From positions 1 through 13,854 of the forward strand of contig JBAXWR010000191.1 in the NCBI GenBank assembly GCA_037128295.1: 13,854 nt of DNA, written 5' to 3'. This document shows, piece after piece, positions 6,965-13,540 of the stretch (position 1 is its first letter; the number at the start of each line of letters is the position of its first letter). A program made the position numbers and the translations under genes. The notes beneath the pieces are model-generated. The model saw nothing but the letters and a program-made list of their open reading frames with translations. It searched no databases and was not told the origin of the DNA. This stretch comes from JAAFHB01 sp037128295. Lineage in GTDB: Bacteria > Bacteroidota > Bacteroidia > Bacteroidales > Prolixibacteraceae.

Positions 6965-8731
6965 ATGAAAAAACAATATTTGTGGTTCCTCCTTTTAAGC
7001 ATACTGTATGTGAGCTGCAACCTGGAAGAAATTCCTGTCTCAACGGCATCAAAATCAGCCGTATTTGGCAGCCAGCAAGGATTGGACTTGTATGCCAACT
7101 CGTTTTATTCGATCTTGCCCGGTAAGTCAACCAGTCTCGATGCAATGGCTGATTACATGGCCATTAAGTCAGTAAATACTTTTGTACAGGAAGGTGCTTT
7201 TGCACCAAACCTCAGTTCAGGTTGGACATGGACCGATTTAAGGAATATCAATTATTTCCTCGCTAACAACAACGATCCGCTGGTTCCTGCTGATGTCAGG
7301 AACAATTACAATGGTATTGCGAAATTCTTCAGGGCTTATTTCTATTTTGAGAAAGTCAAACGTTTCGGCGATGTGCCATGGATTGGAAAACCGCTTGATG
7401 TCACCGACGCAGCTTTGTACGGACCGCGTGATTCACGCACATTGGTCATGGACTCGATTGTTGCCGATATAGACTATGCGTGTAACAACATTAAATCGTT
7501 AAGTGAACCCACAAGAAGCCTTGTTACCAAATATGTTGCATATGCCTTAAAATCAAGAATTTGCTTATTTGAGGGGACTTTCAGGAAATACCATACCGAA
7601 TTAAACCTTCAAAGTACCGCCACAAACTGGTTAACACTGGCTTCAGTGGCAGCTAAAAAAGTGATGGACGATGGTGTTTATTCGATATATACCACTGGTG
7701 GTGCAGGGAAATCATATCGTACAGTGTTTACCAACGCACTTCCAATTGCCAGTGAAGTGATGCTTGCAGCAATCTGTGACCTGACCCTTTCGGTACTTAA
7801 TGATGCCAACTGGTATTGGACAAGCGGTACTTACGGCGATAAAGCCAGTTTTACAAGGACTTTCATCAATACCTATTTGAATCTCGATGGGACACCTTTT
7901 ACCAGTAATCCTGGTTATACCACGATGTTATTTAAGGATGAGGTGAAGAACAGGGACTTAAGGCTTAAACAGACCATCAGGCTTGGCGATTACAAAAGGT
8001 TAAGCGGTGGTTCATTGGTTCCGGCTCCTCCACTTTTCTCTTATACCTTTACGGGATATATGCCGATCAAATGGACCCTCGATGACATGTATTATGATAC
8101 CCGTGACTTAAATATCAATTCAATTTCTGAATTCCGTTATGCTGAAGTGTTGTTGAATTATGCTGAAGCAAATGCTGAACTGGGTACACTCACCGATGCC
8201 GACTGGGCAAAAACAATTGGCGTCCTTCGTACAAGGGGTGGGATTACGGCTGGACTTAGCGCATTACCTACGATAGTCGATCCTTACCTGAAGGCAACCT
8301 ACTTCCCCGACATTTCCAACCCTGTAATTTTGGAAGTAAGGCGTGAACGTGGGATCGAATTGTGTCTTGAAGGTTTCCGGTTTGCCGATATCCTCAGATG
8401 GAAAAGAGGTCCGCTGATGAACCAGGAATGGAACGGTTTTTATGTACATGCTCTTGTTACACCAATGGATCTTAACGAAGATGGCATTCTTGACGTAGCT
8501 TTTTATCAGGGAACCAAACCTTCACCTGCAGTTTCAGGGGTTACCTATGTTGATGTTTCGGATCTTGTAAGCGGCAAGGCCAATTCACAAAAACTCAAAA
8601 ATGGTACAACAGGCGAACTCACCTGGATGAACAATATTTCCAGGAAATGGGAAGATAAAATGTATTACTACCCGATCCCACCAACGGATATCATTACGAA
8701 TCCTAAGCTGATTCAGAATGCTGGATGGTAA
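6965..8731 (+). CDS. SusD/RagB-family nutrient-binding outer-membrane lipoprotein
   Basis: This 588-residue surface lipoprotein caps the SusC-type channel and captures the ligand. The N-terminus is a short basic and hydrophobic signal ending in YVSC, with C18 predicted to be lipidated. SusD family landmarks are present: the helical repeat segment FFRAYFYFEKVKRFGDVPW in the first third, EFRYAEVLLNYAEANAELG in the middle, and the C-terminal region with GFRFADILRWKRG and YYYPIPPTDI. The length is within the normal range. It follows susC by 24 nt, so the two are clearly co-transcribed. Ligand specificity cannot be read from the sequence, because SusD binding sites are not conserved. The start is the only ATG giving an intact lipoprotein signal. 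Confidence 0.95.
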   Translation: MKKQYLWFLLLSILYVSCNLEEIPVSTASKSAVFGSQQGLDLYANSFYSILPGKSTSLDAMADYMAIKSVNTFVQEGAFAPNLSSGWTWTDLRNINYFLANNNDPLVPADVRNNYNGIAKFFRAYFYFEKVKRFGDVPWIGKPLDVTDAALYGPRDSRTLVMDSIVADIDYACNNIKSLSEPTRSLVTKYVAYALKSRICLFEGTFRKYHTELNLQSTATNWLTLASVAAKKVMDDGVYSIYTTGGAGKSYRTVFTNALPIASEVMLAAICDLTLSVLNDANWYWTSGTYGDKASFTRTFINTYLNLDGTPFTSNPGYTTMLFKDEVKNRDLRLKQTIRLGDYKRLSGGSLVPAPPLFSYTFTGYMPIKWTLDDMYYDTRDLNINSISEFRYAEVLLNYAEANAELGTLTDADWAKTIGVLRTRGGITAGLSALPTIVDPYLKATYFPDISNPVILEVRRERGIELCLEGFRFADILRWKRGPLMNQEWNGFYVHALVTPMDLNEDGILDVAFYQGTKPSPAVSGVTYVDVSDLVSGKANSQKLKNGTTGELTWMNNISRKWEDKMYYYPIPPTDIITNPKLIQNAGW

Positions 8732-8788
8732 CATTTTGGTAAAGAATGAAATACGATAGAAATAAAATTGAAATAAATAGTTGAAATA

Positions 8789-8822
8789 AGCAATCCTGTT
8801 GAGAAATCAATGGGATTGCTTT
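8789..8822 (+). terminator. Stable GAAA-tetraloop hairpin between susD and the hydrolase gene
   Basis: The stem pairs 8789-8803 with 8808-8822 over 15 positions without a bulge (two G-U pairs) and is closed by the loop GAAA. The T tract after it is short and interrupted. It may be a partial terminator or an mRNA-stabilising hairpin that lowers hydrolase expression relative to susCD. Confidence 0.55.
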
Positions 8823-8850
8823 ATTATAAACAATTAATAAACAATATATT

Positions 8851-9708
8851 ATGAAAATATTCAGATTGTTGACTGTTGGGTTAATATTGATTTTGATCCT
8901 GGCAGTTTCGGCGTTTGGACAAGATAAAAAGAACAGCTCTTTTAATATCATTACCTACAATATCAGGATGAACACTCCCGCCGATGGAGTGAATGCATGG
9001 CCACTCAGGAAAGATAAGGTGGCGGGATTGCTTAAATTCCACCAGGCAGATATTTTCAATGTTCAGGAAGCACTCCCTGAACAAATGGACGACCTGACAG
9101 CCAGTTTTCCCGATTTTGACCATGTTGGAGTTGGCCGTGACGATGGTATCAGAAAAGGTGAGCATATGGCTGTTTTTTATCGCAAAGCCAGATTTGAAAA
9201 AGTGATTGATGGCATGTTCTGGTTGAGCGAAACGCCAGCAAAACCAGGTTTAGGCTGGGACGCATTGTGCAACAGAACCGTAACCTGGATCAAACTAAAG
9301 GACAAGATTACGAAGAAGAGTTTCTATGTTTTCGATACTCATTTTGACCACCGTGGCAACAAAGCCCGAGAAGAGTCCTCAAAACTGATCTTAAATTCGA
9401 TGAAGGAGATCAATAAAGATAATCTGCCAGTAATCCTGACTGGTGATTTTAATTTGGTAAAGACATCTGTCCCAATCCAAATGATTTTGAAGGAATTAAA
9501 TGACGCGATCGACAAATCGGTCAGTTTACCTTATGGCCCGGAAGGTACCAGTGGAGGTTTTGAAGTCAAGGTGCTGCCACGCAAGATCGATTTTATTTTT
9601 ATCAACGATAAAGTTAAGGTACTTCGTCACGGCGTATTGTCCGATTCGTTTGGGTTGTTCTATCCATCAGACCATTTACCAGTTTTGGCCGAAGTTCAAG
9701 TGCAATAA
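8851..9708 (+). CDS. Secreted endonuclease/exonuclease/phosphatase-family hydrolase
   Basis: This 285-residue protein has a signal peptide (hydrophobic residues 5-20, likely cleavage near AFG at 21-23) and so acts in the periplasm or outside. It keeps the metal-dependent phosphoesterase core of the DNase I/exonuclease III/phosphatase fold: N37 in TYNIR, E73 in VQEA, D162/H164 in FDTHFDH, D199/N201 in TGDFN, D247 in KIDFIF, and the catalytic D274-H275 in SDHLPV. Substrates in the family include DNA, inositol phosphates, sphingomyelin and other phosphodiesters, and the sequence does not decide between them. Secreted members commonly accompany SusC/SusD pairs in Bacteroidota. Here it is the only enzyme of the locus, 119 nt after susD with a hairpin in between. 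The role is probably to release phosphate or a phosphorylated fragment for import; this is inference. Confidence 0.88.
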   Translation: MKIFRLLTVGLILILILAVSAFGQDKKNSSFNIITYNIRMNTPADGVNAWPLRKDKVAGLLKFHQADIFNVQEALPEQMDDLTASFPDFDHVGVGRDDGIRKGEHMAVFYRKARFEKVIDGMFWLSETPAKPGLGWDALCNRTVTWIKLKDKITKKSFYVFDTHFDHRGNKAREESSKLILNSMKEINKDNLPVILTGDFNLVKTSVPIQMILKELNDAIDKSVSLPYGPEGTSGGFEVKVLPRKIDFIFINDKVKVLRHGVLSDSFGLFYPSDHLPVLAEVQVQ

Positions 9709-9737
9709 TTGGGTATAGTTTAATATTGACTACGACA

Positions 9738-9845
9738 ATGTCTAAAAAGTCTAAAGTGTCCATTGCATTGTTGACCATATTGCTCAAATCGGGGGTTGTT
9801 GTTTTTTGTGTAAGCTTGTCAAAAAATTGGAATTATGGGACATGA
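9738..9845 (+). CDS. Possible 35-residue hydrophobic peptide
   Basis: A short ORF begins MSKKSKVSIALLTILLKSG and continues with VVVFCVSL, giving a basic N-terminus and one hydrophobic segment able to span a membrane. It starts 29 nt after the hydrolase stop and overlaps the next decayed ORF by 11 nt in another frame. Small membrane peptides of this kind can be type I toxins or chance ORFs. No ribosome-binding site or homology supports it, so it is listed only as a candidate. Confidence 0.15.
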   Translation: MSKKSKVSIALLTILLKSGVVVFCVSLSKNWNYGT

Positions 9846-10064
9846 TGAAATGAAAATGGAAATGATTCAATGTCTCACGACAGTTGGGTGCAATGAAACA
9901 CATGAAGATCTTGAAGCAAAATGTCTGGATGTGACTGATCCTGAAGTGTTGATTAATTTGACCGATGAATAAAAACTGGGGTTGAGTGAAGGTTAGCAGA
10001 TATTGATACTGGTTGGGTACGTTCCCGCAATGAGTTTAAGCTGAAATATGGCCTTGAAATCTAA
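9835..10064 (+). pseudogene. Decayed small gene, antitoxin-like
   Basis: The frame from ATG 9835 reads 45 residues to a TAA at 9970 and ends with DPEVLINLTDE. Reading through gives KLGLSEG before a second stop. One base shift near 9989 then joins RLADIDTGWVRSRNEFKLKYG, which runs to a stop at 10062-10064. Together these read like one small, charged, helical protein of about 75 residues broken by one nonsense codon and one frameshift. The size and composition resemble small antitoxins of Bacteroidota, but I cannot name the family. The two reading frames might instead be unrelated chance ORFs. Confidence 0.35.
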
Positions 10065-10134
10065 TATAAATTATTGGTGACTAGGGAATTGAAAGATCAT
10101 CAAAGTTTGATCTGCTTTTATAAGCCCTTTTTTC

Positions 10135-10226
10135 GCCACAAAGGCACGAAGCCACAAAGGTTCACAAAGTCTATACGTGAAGGAATTAACCCTTTGTGAA
10201 TCTTGGAGTCTTGGTGTCTTTGTGGC
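10135..10226. repeat. 92-nt imperfect inverted repeat (large hairpin)
   Basis: The left arm 10135-10169 and the reverse complement of the right arm 10192-10226 match at 29 of 35 positions, starting with GCCACAAAG and ending with TTCACAAAG in both. The 22-nt loop is unpaired. Each arm is itself built of CACAAAG/CACGAAG-like subrepeats. Short repeats of this style are scattered between genes in many Bacteroidota. It may be a palindromic interspersed element or a transcriptional barrier. Confidence 0.7.
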
Positions 10227-10305
10227 ATTCTTTATAAACATGATCAAGCAGGATTAATAATTATAATACCAAAATAGGGGTAATATTAATAATGAATTAA
10301 TTGAC

Positions 10306-10449
10306 TTGAATTCAGAACCCGAACAGAAAGGAAATTACAACAAACAAGTCCTTTTAGATGCATTTGCAAAAGTGCAAGAGATAGGAGTTTTCAAGGAAAT
10401 TACAGACCCGGTAGCCTGGCAGAAACAATTGAGGGATGAGTGGGAATAG
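10306..10449 (+). pseudogene. Start-less ORF with an antitoxin-like C-terminus
   Basis: A frame without any ATG is open upstream to about 10265 and ends at 10449. The only conventional alternative start is TTG 10306, giving 47 residues. The C-terminal part, VFKEITDPVAWQKQLRDEW, resembles C-termini of small VapB-like antitoxins from memory of the style (DPxxWQ followed by charged residues). No PIN-domain toxin follows; the next gene is an XRE regulator on the other strand. It is probably the tail of a truncated antitoxin gene whose 5' end was lost. Confidence 0.35.
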
Positions 10450-10487
10450 TATAATTAACTATGTATCAATTAAATAACTCGATAAGA

Positions 10488-10718
10488 TTATGACCGATCT
10501 GGATCTAAATCTACAAGCGCCGGCAACGAAACCTTTAAAGCAACACTGATTTTAACCAAAGTAAGGAAAGTTGGGTTCGTGCGACCCGATTCGATCCGGG
10601 CCATATTCGACTTCTCGAAATTGCATAATGCAGCCAAATCCTGTTGGGAAATGTTCTGTTCCTCCCTCAGTTTACGGATTCTCGCACCCAATAATTTCGT
10701 TAATTCTGACCCATTCAT
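10488..10718 (-). CDS. XRE-family helix-turn-helix transcriptional regulator
   Basis: This 76-residue protein is almost entirely one Cro/C1-type DNA-binding domain. Residues 11-70 contain IRKLREEQNISQQDLAALC, the recognition-helix segment NFEKSNMARIESGRTNPT, and the closing helices FLTLVKISVALKVSLPALV. Stand-alone XRE proteins of this size act as antitoxin-type or element-borne repressors. Its start codon overlaps the right-hand part of a perfect 11-bp-arm palindrome, which suggests autoregulation. No toxin (HipA, HigB or other) is next to it. The downstream neighbour is the truncated antitoxin-like ORF on the opposite strand. Its target beyond its own promoter is unknown. Confidence 0.88.
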   Translation of the reverse strand: MNGSELTKLLGARIRKLREEQNISQQDLAALCNFEKSNMARIESGRTNPTFLTLVKISVALKVSLPALVDLDPDRS

Positions 10719-10742
10719 TCGTTGACAGATTTGTCAACGAAT
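10717..10742. promoter_or_regulatory. Perfect palindrome overlapping the XRE start codon
   Basis: Arms ATTCGTTGACA (10717-10727) and TGTCAACGAAT (10732-10742) are exact inverted repeats around GATT. The first two bases of the XRE start codon (minus strand, 10718-10716) lie inside. The position suits an autoregulatory operator; in mRNA the same repeat could hide the start codon. Confidence 0.65.
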
Positions 10743-10771
10743 ATTTTATAAAAAAAACCCACCTTTCGGTT

Positions 10772-10800
10772 ATCATATATGATCACTTTAATTATCTTTG
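10772..10800 (+). promoter_or_regulatory. Palindrome plus -7 promoter element facing right
   Basis: ATCATATATGAT (10772-10783) is a perfect 12-bp palindrome. Nine bases later TATCTTTG (10793-10800) matches the Bacteroidota -7 consensus TAnnTTTG on the plus strand. No clear gene follows for about 500 nt, so the product, if any, would be a non-coding or very short transcript. Confidence 0.35.
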
Positions 10801-11208
10801 CTTCATTCAAAAAATGGTTTTGACCAGATTCTGGATGTATAATCATTACTGAAGATCCTAATTATTAATCGTTAATATTTATTCTATTGAATATTAATAC
10901 TTTAACTCCAAGCATACCCCAAACACGGGTCAGATTGTCAAGGACCGACTTTCTGCAAAAGAACGTTAAATCCAGAAATAAAACAATGTGTCCTAAATTT
11001 CAGTACTGGCTGTTGAACTTACAATGCCATTTGGTCGAAACCCATGATAATTGTTGGAAATTGGAAACCCTAAACGAGATTCGGGTTTCTCAGTTCGGTG
11101 GTCAGTATAGGCAAAACACGCTTTTAGACCTAAAATTACCCCTATTTTCCACCCTAAAAATGCCTTTTAATACCGGTTAAAATCCATAATCGGAAACCCT
11201 AATTTTGT

Positions 11209-11261
11209 CAGTTGTTGGAAAATCGCTACCAACTGTTGGAAAATCACTACCAACTGTTGGA
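11209..11261. repeat. Tandem 21-bp repeat, 2.5 copies, with palindromic core
   Basis: Units at 11209-11229 and 11230-11250 differ at two positions, and a partial third copy runs 11251-11261. The unit junctions create CCAACTGTTGG, an 11-bp palindrome, twice, at 11229-11239 and 11250-11260; these are centred 21 bp apart, two helical turns. The array ends 73 nt before the next gene's start and 29 nt before its candidate -7 element, so cooperative operator binding is possible. Confidence 0.7.
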
Positions 11262-11289
11262 TGTTGAAAAATTTGGGGGGTTTTGTATT

Positions 11290-11297
11290 TAGCTTTG
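11290..11297 (+). promoter_or_regulatory. Candidate -7 element for the zinc-ribbon/PH-like gene
   Basis: TAGCTTTG matches TAnnTTTG exactly, 36 nt before the ATG at 11334. A TTTG at 11272 is too close and the TTG at 11264 slightly far for an ideal -33 element, so the upstream half is uncertain. Confidence 0.45.
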
Positions 11298-11333
11298 CGC
11301 GAATGTAGTTTGAACATTTTTAATTTTAAAACC

Positions 11334-12212
11334 ATGAGTACATGCAAAAAATGTGGTAAGAAGACACCTATATTGAGTTTCTTGTGTGAAGATTGTAAAA
11401 AGGAACAAGAAAGTTTAGCATTCAACAAAAAACGGAAACTTGAAGAAGAAATTATATCCCAAAAAGAAGAGGAAAAGAAAAAGTTAATTGAAAAAACCAA
11501 GACAATTATAACAGATATTGTAAATGCTACAACTCAGGATGAACCACAATTATATTTACTTCTCAATCACGATATAAAATTCAGTGAAAATGTAATTGTT
11601 TCGGGAGAATCTATTGGTAGATCATTGGGCGGAGGATGGGGAATAACCGGATTGATTGGCGAAATAATTGGACATGGAAATGACGTAGTTGATGTTAATA
11701 TTACCGGAAACATAGGAATATTAGTTGTAACAAAAGAGAATATTATAATTAAATCTATTAAAACTGAATTGGAAAACCCGAATTGGATTTCTTATGAGGA
11801 ACTAAAATATCTTCATTCGCAGATTACTACAAGTCATTTCAGTATAAAAGAAAAAATGTTTAAAATAAATAAATCTCAGATATTTAAAGACAGGATTATT
11901 ACAGATAATTCAGATTTTAGTTTTTGGAAATCAGATGTATACAATAATAATTCCCTTTTATATGAAATACCAAATCAAAGCAATTTTGTTATACTTTGTG
12001 AGGAACTAGGTAGTATAATAACAAAAGAAGAATCAGCAAAAAGGGAAAAAGAAAAAAATATAGTTACCTATGAAGATATAATAAATACAATTGATGAAAC
12101 AACAAAGAATATCATTAAGCAGATGAATAGAAATGAGGCTATTGAATTTTGTAGAGAAAAGTTCAATTTGTCTATAAAAGATGCGAAAAGATTGATTAAT
12201 GAAATAGTTTAG
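11334..12212 (+). CDS. Unrecognised zinc-ribbon, coiled-coil, PH-like protein
   Basis: I cannot name this 292-residue protein, but its layout is readable. Residues 4-21 form a zinc ribbon (C4xxC7, C18xxC21). Residues about 22-58 are a highly charged Lys/Glu coiled-coil helix. Residues about 70-225 are beta-rich, with IGILVVTKENIIIKS like a bacterial PH-type strand pair. This region holds a glycine-rich hydrophobic insert, SLGGGWGITGLIGEIIGHG (98-116). The last 45 residues (EAIEFCREKFNLSIKDAK) resemble the L7/L12 C-terminal helix pattern seen on some small bacterial accessory proteins. The ATG at 11334 was chosen because it begins directly before the zinc ribbon; an upstream ATG at 11283 lies before the candidate -7 element. 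Codon use is far more A/T-rich than in the SusCD genes, which suggests later acquisition. It stands alone, with tandem repeats ahead and MITE-like repeats behind. Confidence 0.75.
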   Translation: MSTCKKCGKKTPILSFLCEDCKKEQESLAFNKKRKLEEEIISQKEEEKKKLIEKTKTIITDIVNATTQDEPQLYLLLNHDIKFSENVIVSGESIGRSLGGGWGITGLIGEIIGHGNDVVDVNITGNIGILVVTKENIIIKSIKTELENPNWISYEELKYLHSQITTSHFSIKEKMFKINKSQIFKDRIITDNSDFSFWKSDVYNNNSLLYEIPNQSNFVILCEELGSIITKEESAKREKEKNIVTYEDIINTIDETTKNIIKQMNRNEAIEFCREKFNLSIKDAKRLINEIV

Positions 12213-12283
12213 ATTAGATTACATTCCTATTACACATCAATTTTTAAAAAGCTGTAGAGTCGATTTCAACTTTTTTTCGGACC

Positions 12284-12389
12284 TCTGCATTGCGGCGCAT
12301 TAGAGGTCAGATCCCGACATGAACTTCTGATTGCGCCGCTTTGGTTGTGTGCCATTCTTTTTCTACAAATATTCCACACCTCTGGTGTG
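12284..12389 (+). repeat. Right-hand half of the ~340-bp interspersed repeat (copy 0)
   Basis: It begins CTGCATTGCGGCGCATT, contains the terminal arm TTCTGATTGCGCCGC (12325-12339) and TTTTTCTACAAATATT (12358-12373), and ends with the hairpin CACACCTCTGGTGTG (12375-12389). It matches the right halves of the two other copies in the same order. The left half is absent, as the sequence before it leads straight into the preceding gene. Confidence 0.75.
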
Positions 12390-12395
12390 TCCATA

Positions 12396-12739
12396 ACTCC
12401 GTTAGGAGTGAAATATTTGTAGAAAAAAGGCAACCATCAACCAGGCGGCGCAATCAGAAAGGTTCTTGAGAGATGGGAATCCTCTGCACCGTAAAAGCAA
12501 AGTTGGTTGGAACGGTTTTTGCAAATTGGATTTTGAAATTTGAATTCATGGTTTTTCGATTGCTGTTTGGGATGCAAGTTCATCCATCAATTATGAAGCA
12601 TGCCGAATATATGGATACCTCTCTTTTGGACATCCCTGCATTGCGGCGCATTAAAGGTCTAATCCTTACATGATCTTCTGATTGCGCCGCTTTGACTGTT
12701 TACAATTCTTTTTCTACCAATATTTCGCACCTCTGGCGC
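12396..12739 (+). mobile_element. MITE/REP-like repeat, near-complete copy 1
   Basis: This copy of about 344 bp has long inverted ends. The left end is the hairpin ACTCC/GGAGT (12396-12409), AATATTTGTAGAAAAA (12412-12427) and GCGGCGCAATCAGAA (12445-12459). The right end is TTCTGATTGCGCCGC (12676-12690) and TTTTTCTACCAATATT (12709-12724), closing with GCACCTCTGGCGC. The 15-bp arms are exact inverted repeats; the outer 16-bp arms differ at one base. There is no credible coding capacity (the 66-codon frame inside has no features). It abuts copy 0, six bases apart. This is consistent with a non-autonomous element mobilised in trans, though no transposase is in the window. Confidence 0.7.
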
Positions 12740-12921
12740 TTTTTGAATGTGCCGGAAATGAGAATCACCGATCCAAATCATAATATGGCTTTAAAATGTT
12801 GTTATAAATCTACAGAATATATTCAAAGCCTGCAATTTTGGCCTTGACTAAAGCCAAGTACACAGTCAGTCGAAACCATCTAAATAATTAACCCCACTTT
12901 TATCAAACATCAAAATATTTG

Positions 12922-12929
12922 TACCTTTG
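12922..12929 (+). promoter_or_regulatory. -7 promoter element of the toxin-antitoxin pair
   Basis: TACCTTTG matches the Bacteroidota -7 consensus exactly, 20 nt before the antitoxin ATG. The -33 region (about 12898) reads TTTT rather than TTTG. An SD-like GGAAAGGAAG sits at 12932-12941, before the start. Confidence 0.55.
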
Positions 12930-12948
12930 TTGGAAAGGAAGAATTATC

Positions 12949-13164
12949 ATGACAACCATCGAATTAAAGAAAGCTTTGATACACAGGATCAACGAGATAA
13001 ATGACGTTTCGTTTCTCGCGGCTATAAAAACAATTCTCGATTCAAAAACCGGATCGGAGGCTATTGTCCTTACCGAGGTACAAAGAAACGAGATCATTGA
13101 ATCAAGAAAGGAAATCAAACAAGGCCAGTATATTGAACACGAACTCCTGGATAAAAAAGTTTAG
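12949..13164 (+). CDS. Antitoxin of a ParE/RelE-type toxin-antitoxin pair
   Basis: This 71-residue acidic/basic helical protein has the short architecture typical of Bacteroidota antitoxins that partner RelE/ParE toxins. It starts with a helix, TIELKKALIHRINEINDVSF, that would form the dimerising or DNA-binding part, followed by a C-terminal charged tail (EIIESRKEIKQGQYIEHEL) that would wrap the toxin. An upstream in-frame ATG at 12919 overlaps the -7 element, so the ATG at 12949 with GGAAAGGAAG before it is preferred. It ends 2 nt before the toxin start, giving coupled translation. Autorepression by the complex is expected from related systems but no operator palindrome is obvious. Confidence 0.8.
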   Translation: MTTIELKKALIHRINEINDVSFLAAIKTILDSKTGSEAIVLTEVQRNEIIESRKEIKQGQYIEHELLDKKV

Positions 13165-13166
13165 GA

Positions 13167-13466
13167 ATGGTTAAGCACAAAATAATTTGGTCGCATAAGG
13201 CAGAGATTAAACTCCTCAAAATACTTGAGTTCTATGCTGAAAGAAACAAGAGCAAGTCCTATTCGGCAAAACTATACCATCGACTGAACAAAGAACTCAA
13301 ACTCCTACTAAAGCAACCCGACATAGGTCATAACACAGAAATCAATCCTGTTAGAGGTTTAATTGTTGACAACTACATCTTGTTTTATGAAATTGAGAAT
13401 GAGTTAATTATAATTCACTCAATCTGGGATTGCCGACAGAATCCAGATGATTTAAGAATCAAATAG
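13167..13466 (+). CDS. ParE/RelE-superfamily toxin
   Basis: This 99-residue basic protein has the compact RelE/ParE fold pattern: a first strand IIWSHKAEIKL, two helices (LLKILEFYAERNKSKSYSAK and LYHRLNKELKLLLKQPDIG), then strands VRGLIVDNYILFYEIENELIII and the ending SIWDCRQNPDDL. R63 in VRGLIV and R90 in DCRQNP match positions commonly conserved in Bacteroidota members. ParE-type toxins poison gyrase, and RelE-type toxins cut mRNA at the ribosome. The sequence alone does not decide, but the lack of an obvious RelE catalytic pattern favours ParE. It lies 2 nt after the antitoxin and intact, between two copies of the interspersed repeat. Confidence 0.88.
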   Translation: MVKHKIIWSHKAEIKLLKILEFYAERNKSKSYSAKLYHRLNKELKLLLKQPDIGHNTEINPVRGLIVDNYILFYEIENELIIIHSIWDCRQNPDDLRIK

Positions 13467-13505
13467 CAAAACGGTTGAACCAATGACAATCCGTATATTT
13501 CATTT

Positions 13506-13528
13506 TAGGAATCCATATCCTATTTTTT
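13506..13528 (+). terminator. Weak intrinsic terminator after the toxin gene
   Basis: TAGGA (13506-13510) pairs with TCCTA (13518-13522) around a 7-nt loop, followed by six T. The stem is short, but its position 40 nt after the toxin stop fits a terminator. Confidence 0.35.
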
Positions 13529-13540
13529 CAACGGACAGAA

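Larger units (their letters stand above)
10801..11333. other. Intergenic stretch without a convincing gene
   Basis: A 97-codon frame (10887-11180, plus) is open but has no recognisable domain or signal. The stretch contains the 11-bp direct repeat GGAAACCCTAA at 11063 and 11192. It also contains a hairpin with arms GAAACCC (11064-11070) and GGGTTTC (11083-11089), and the tandem repeat listed separately. It looks like decayed or regulatory DNA. Confidence 0.5.

Noticed and set aside
10099..10111. Palindrome ATCAAAGTTTGAT as an operator or terminator
   Set aside because: It is short, A/T-rich and in decayed DNA with no adjacent gene to control; chance is likely.
10887..11180. 97-codon plus-strand frame as a gene
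   Set aside because: No recognisable domain, signal peptide or ribosome-binding site. The frame contains a direct repeat and a hairpin arm, and its composition looks non-coding. A transcript is possible, but the protein is unsupported.
11283..11333. Upstream start for the zinc-ribbon protein
   Set aside because: It would place the start codon before the candidate -7 element at 11290 and adds residues without a recognisable feature ahead of the zinc ribbon.
12473..12673. 66-codon frame inside repeat copy 1
   Set aside because: It lies wholly within the inverted-repeat element and is not preserved as an open frame in copy 2, so it is taken as chance.
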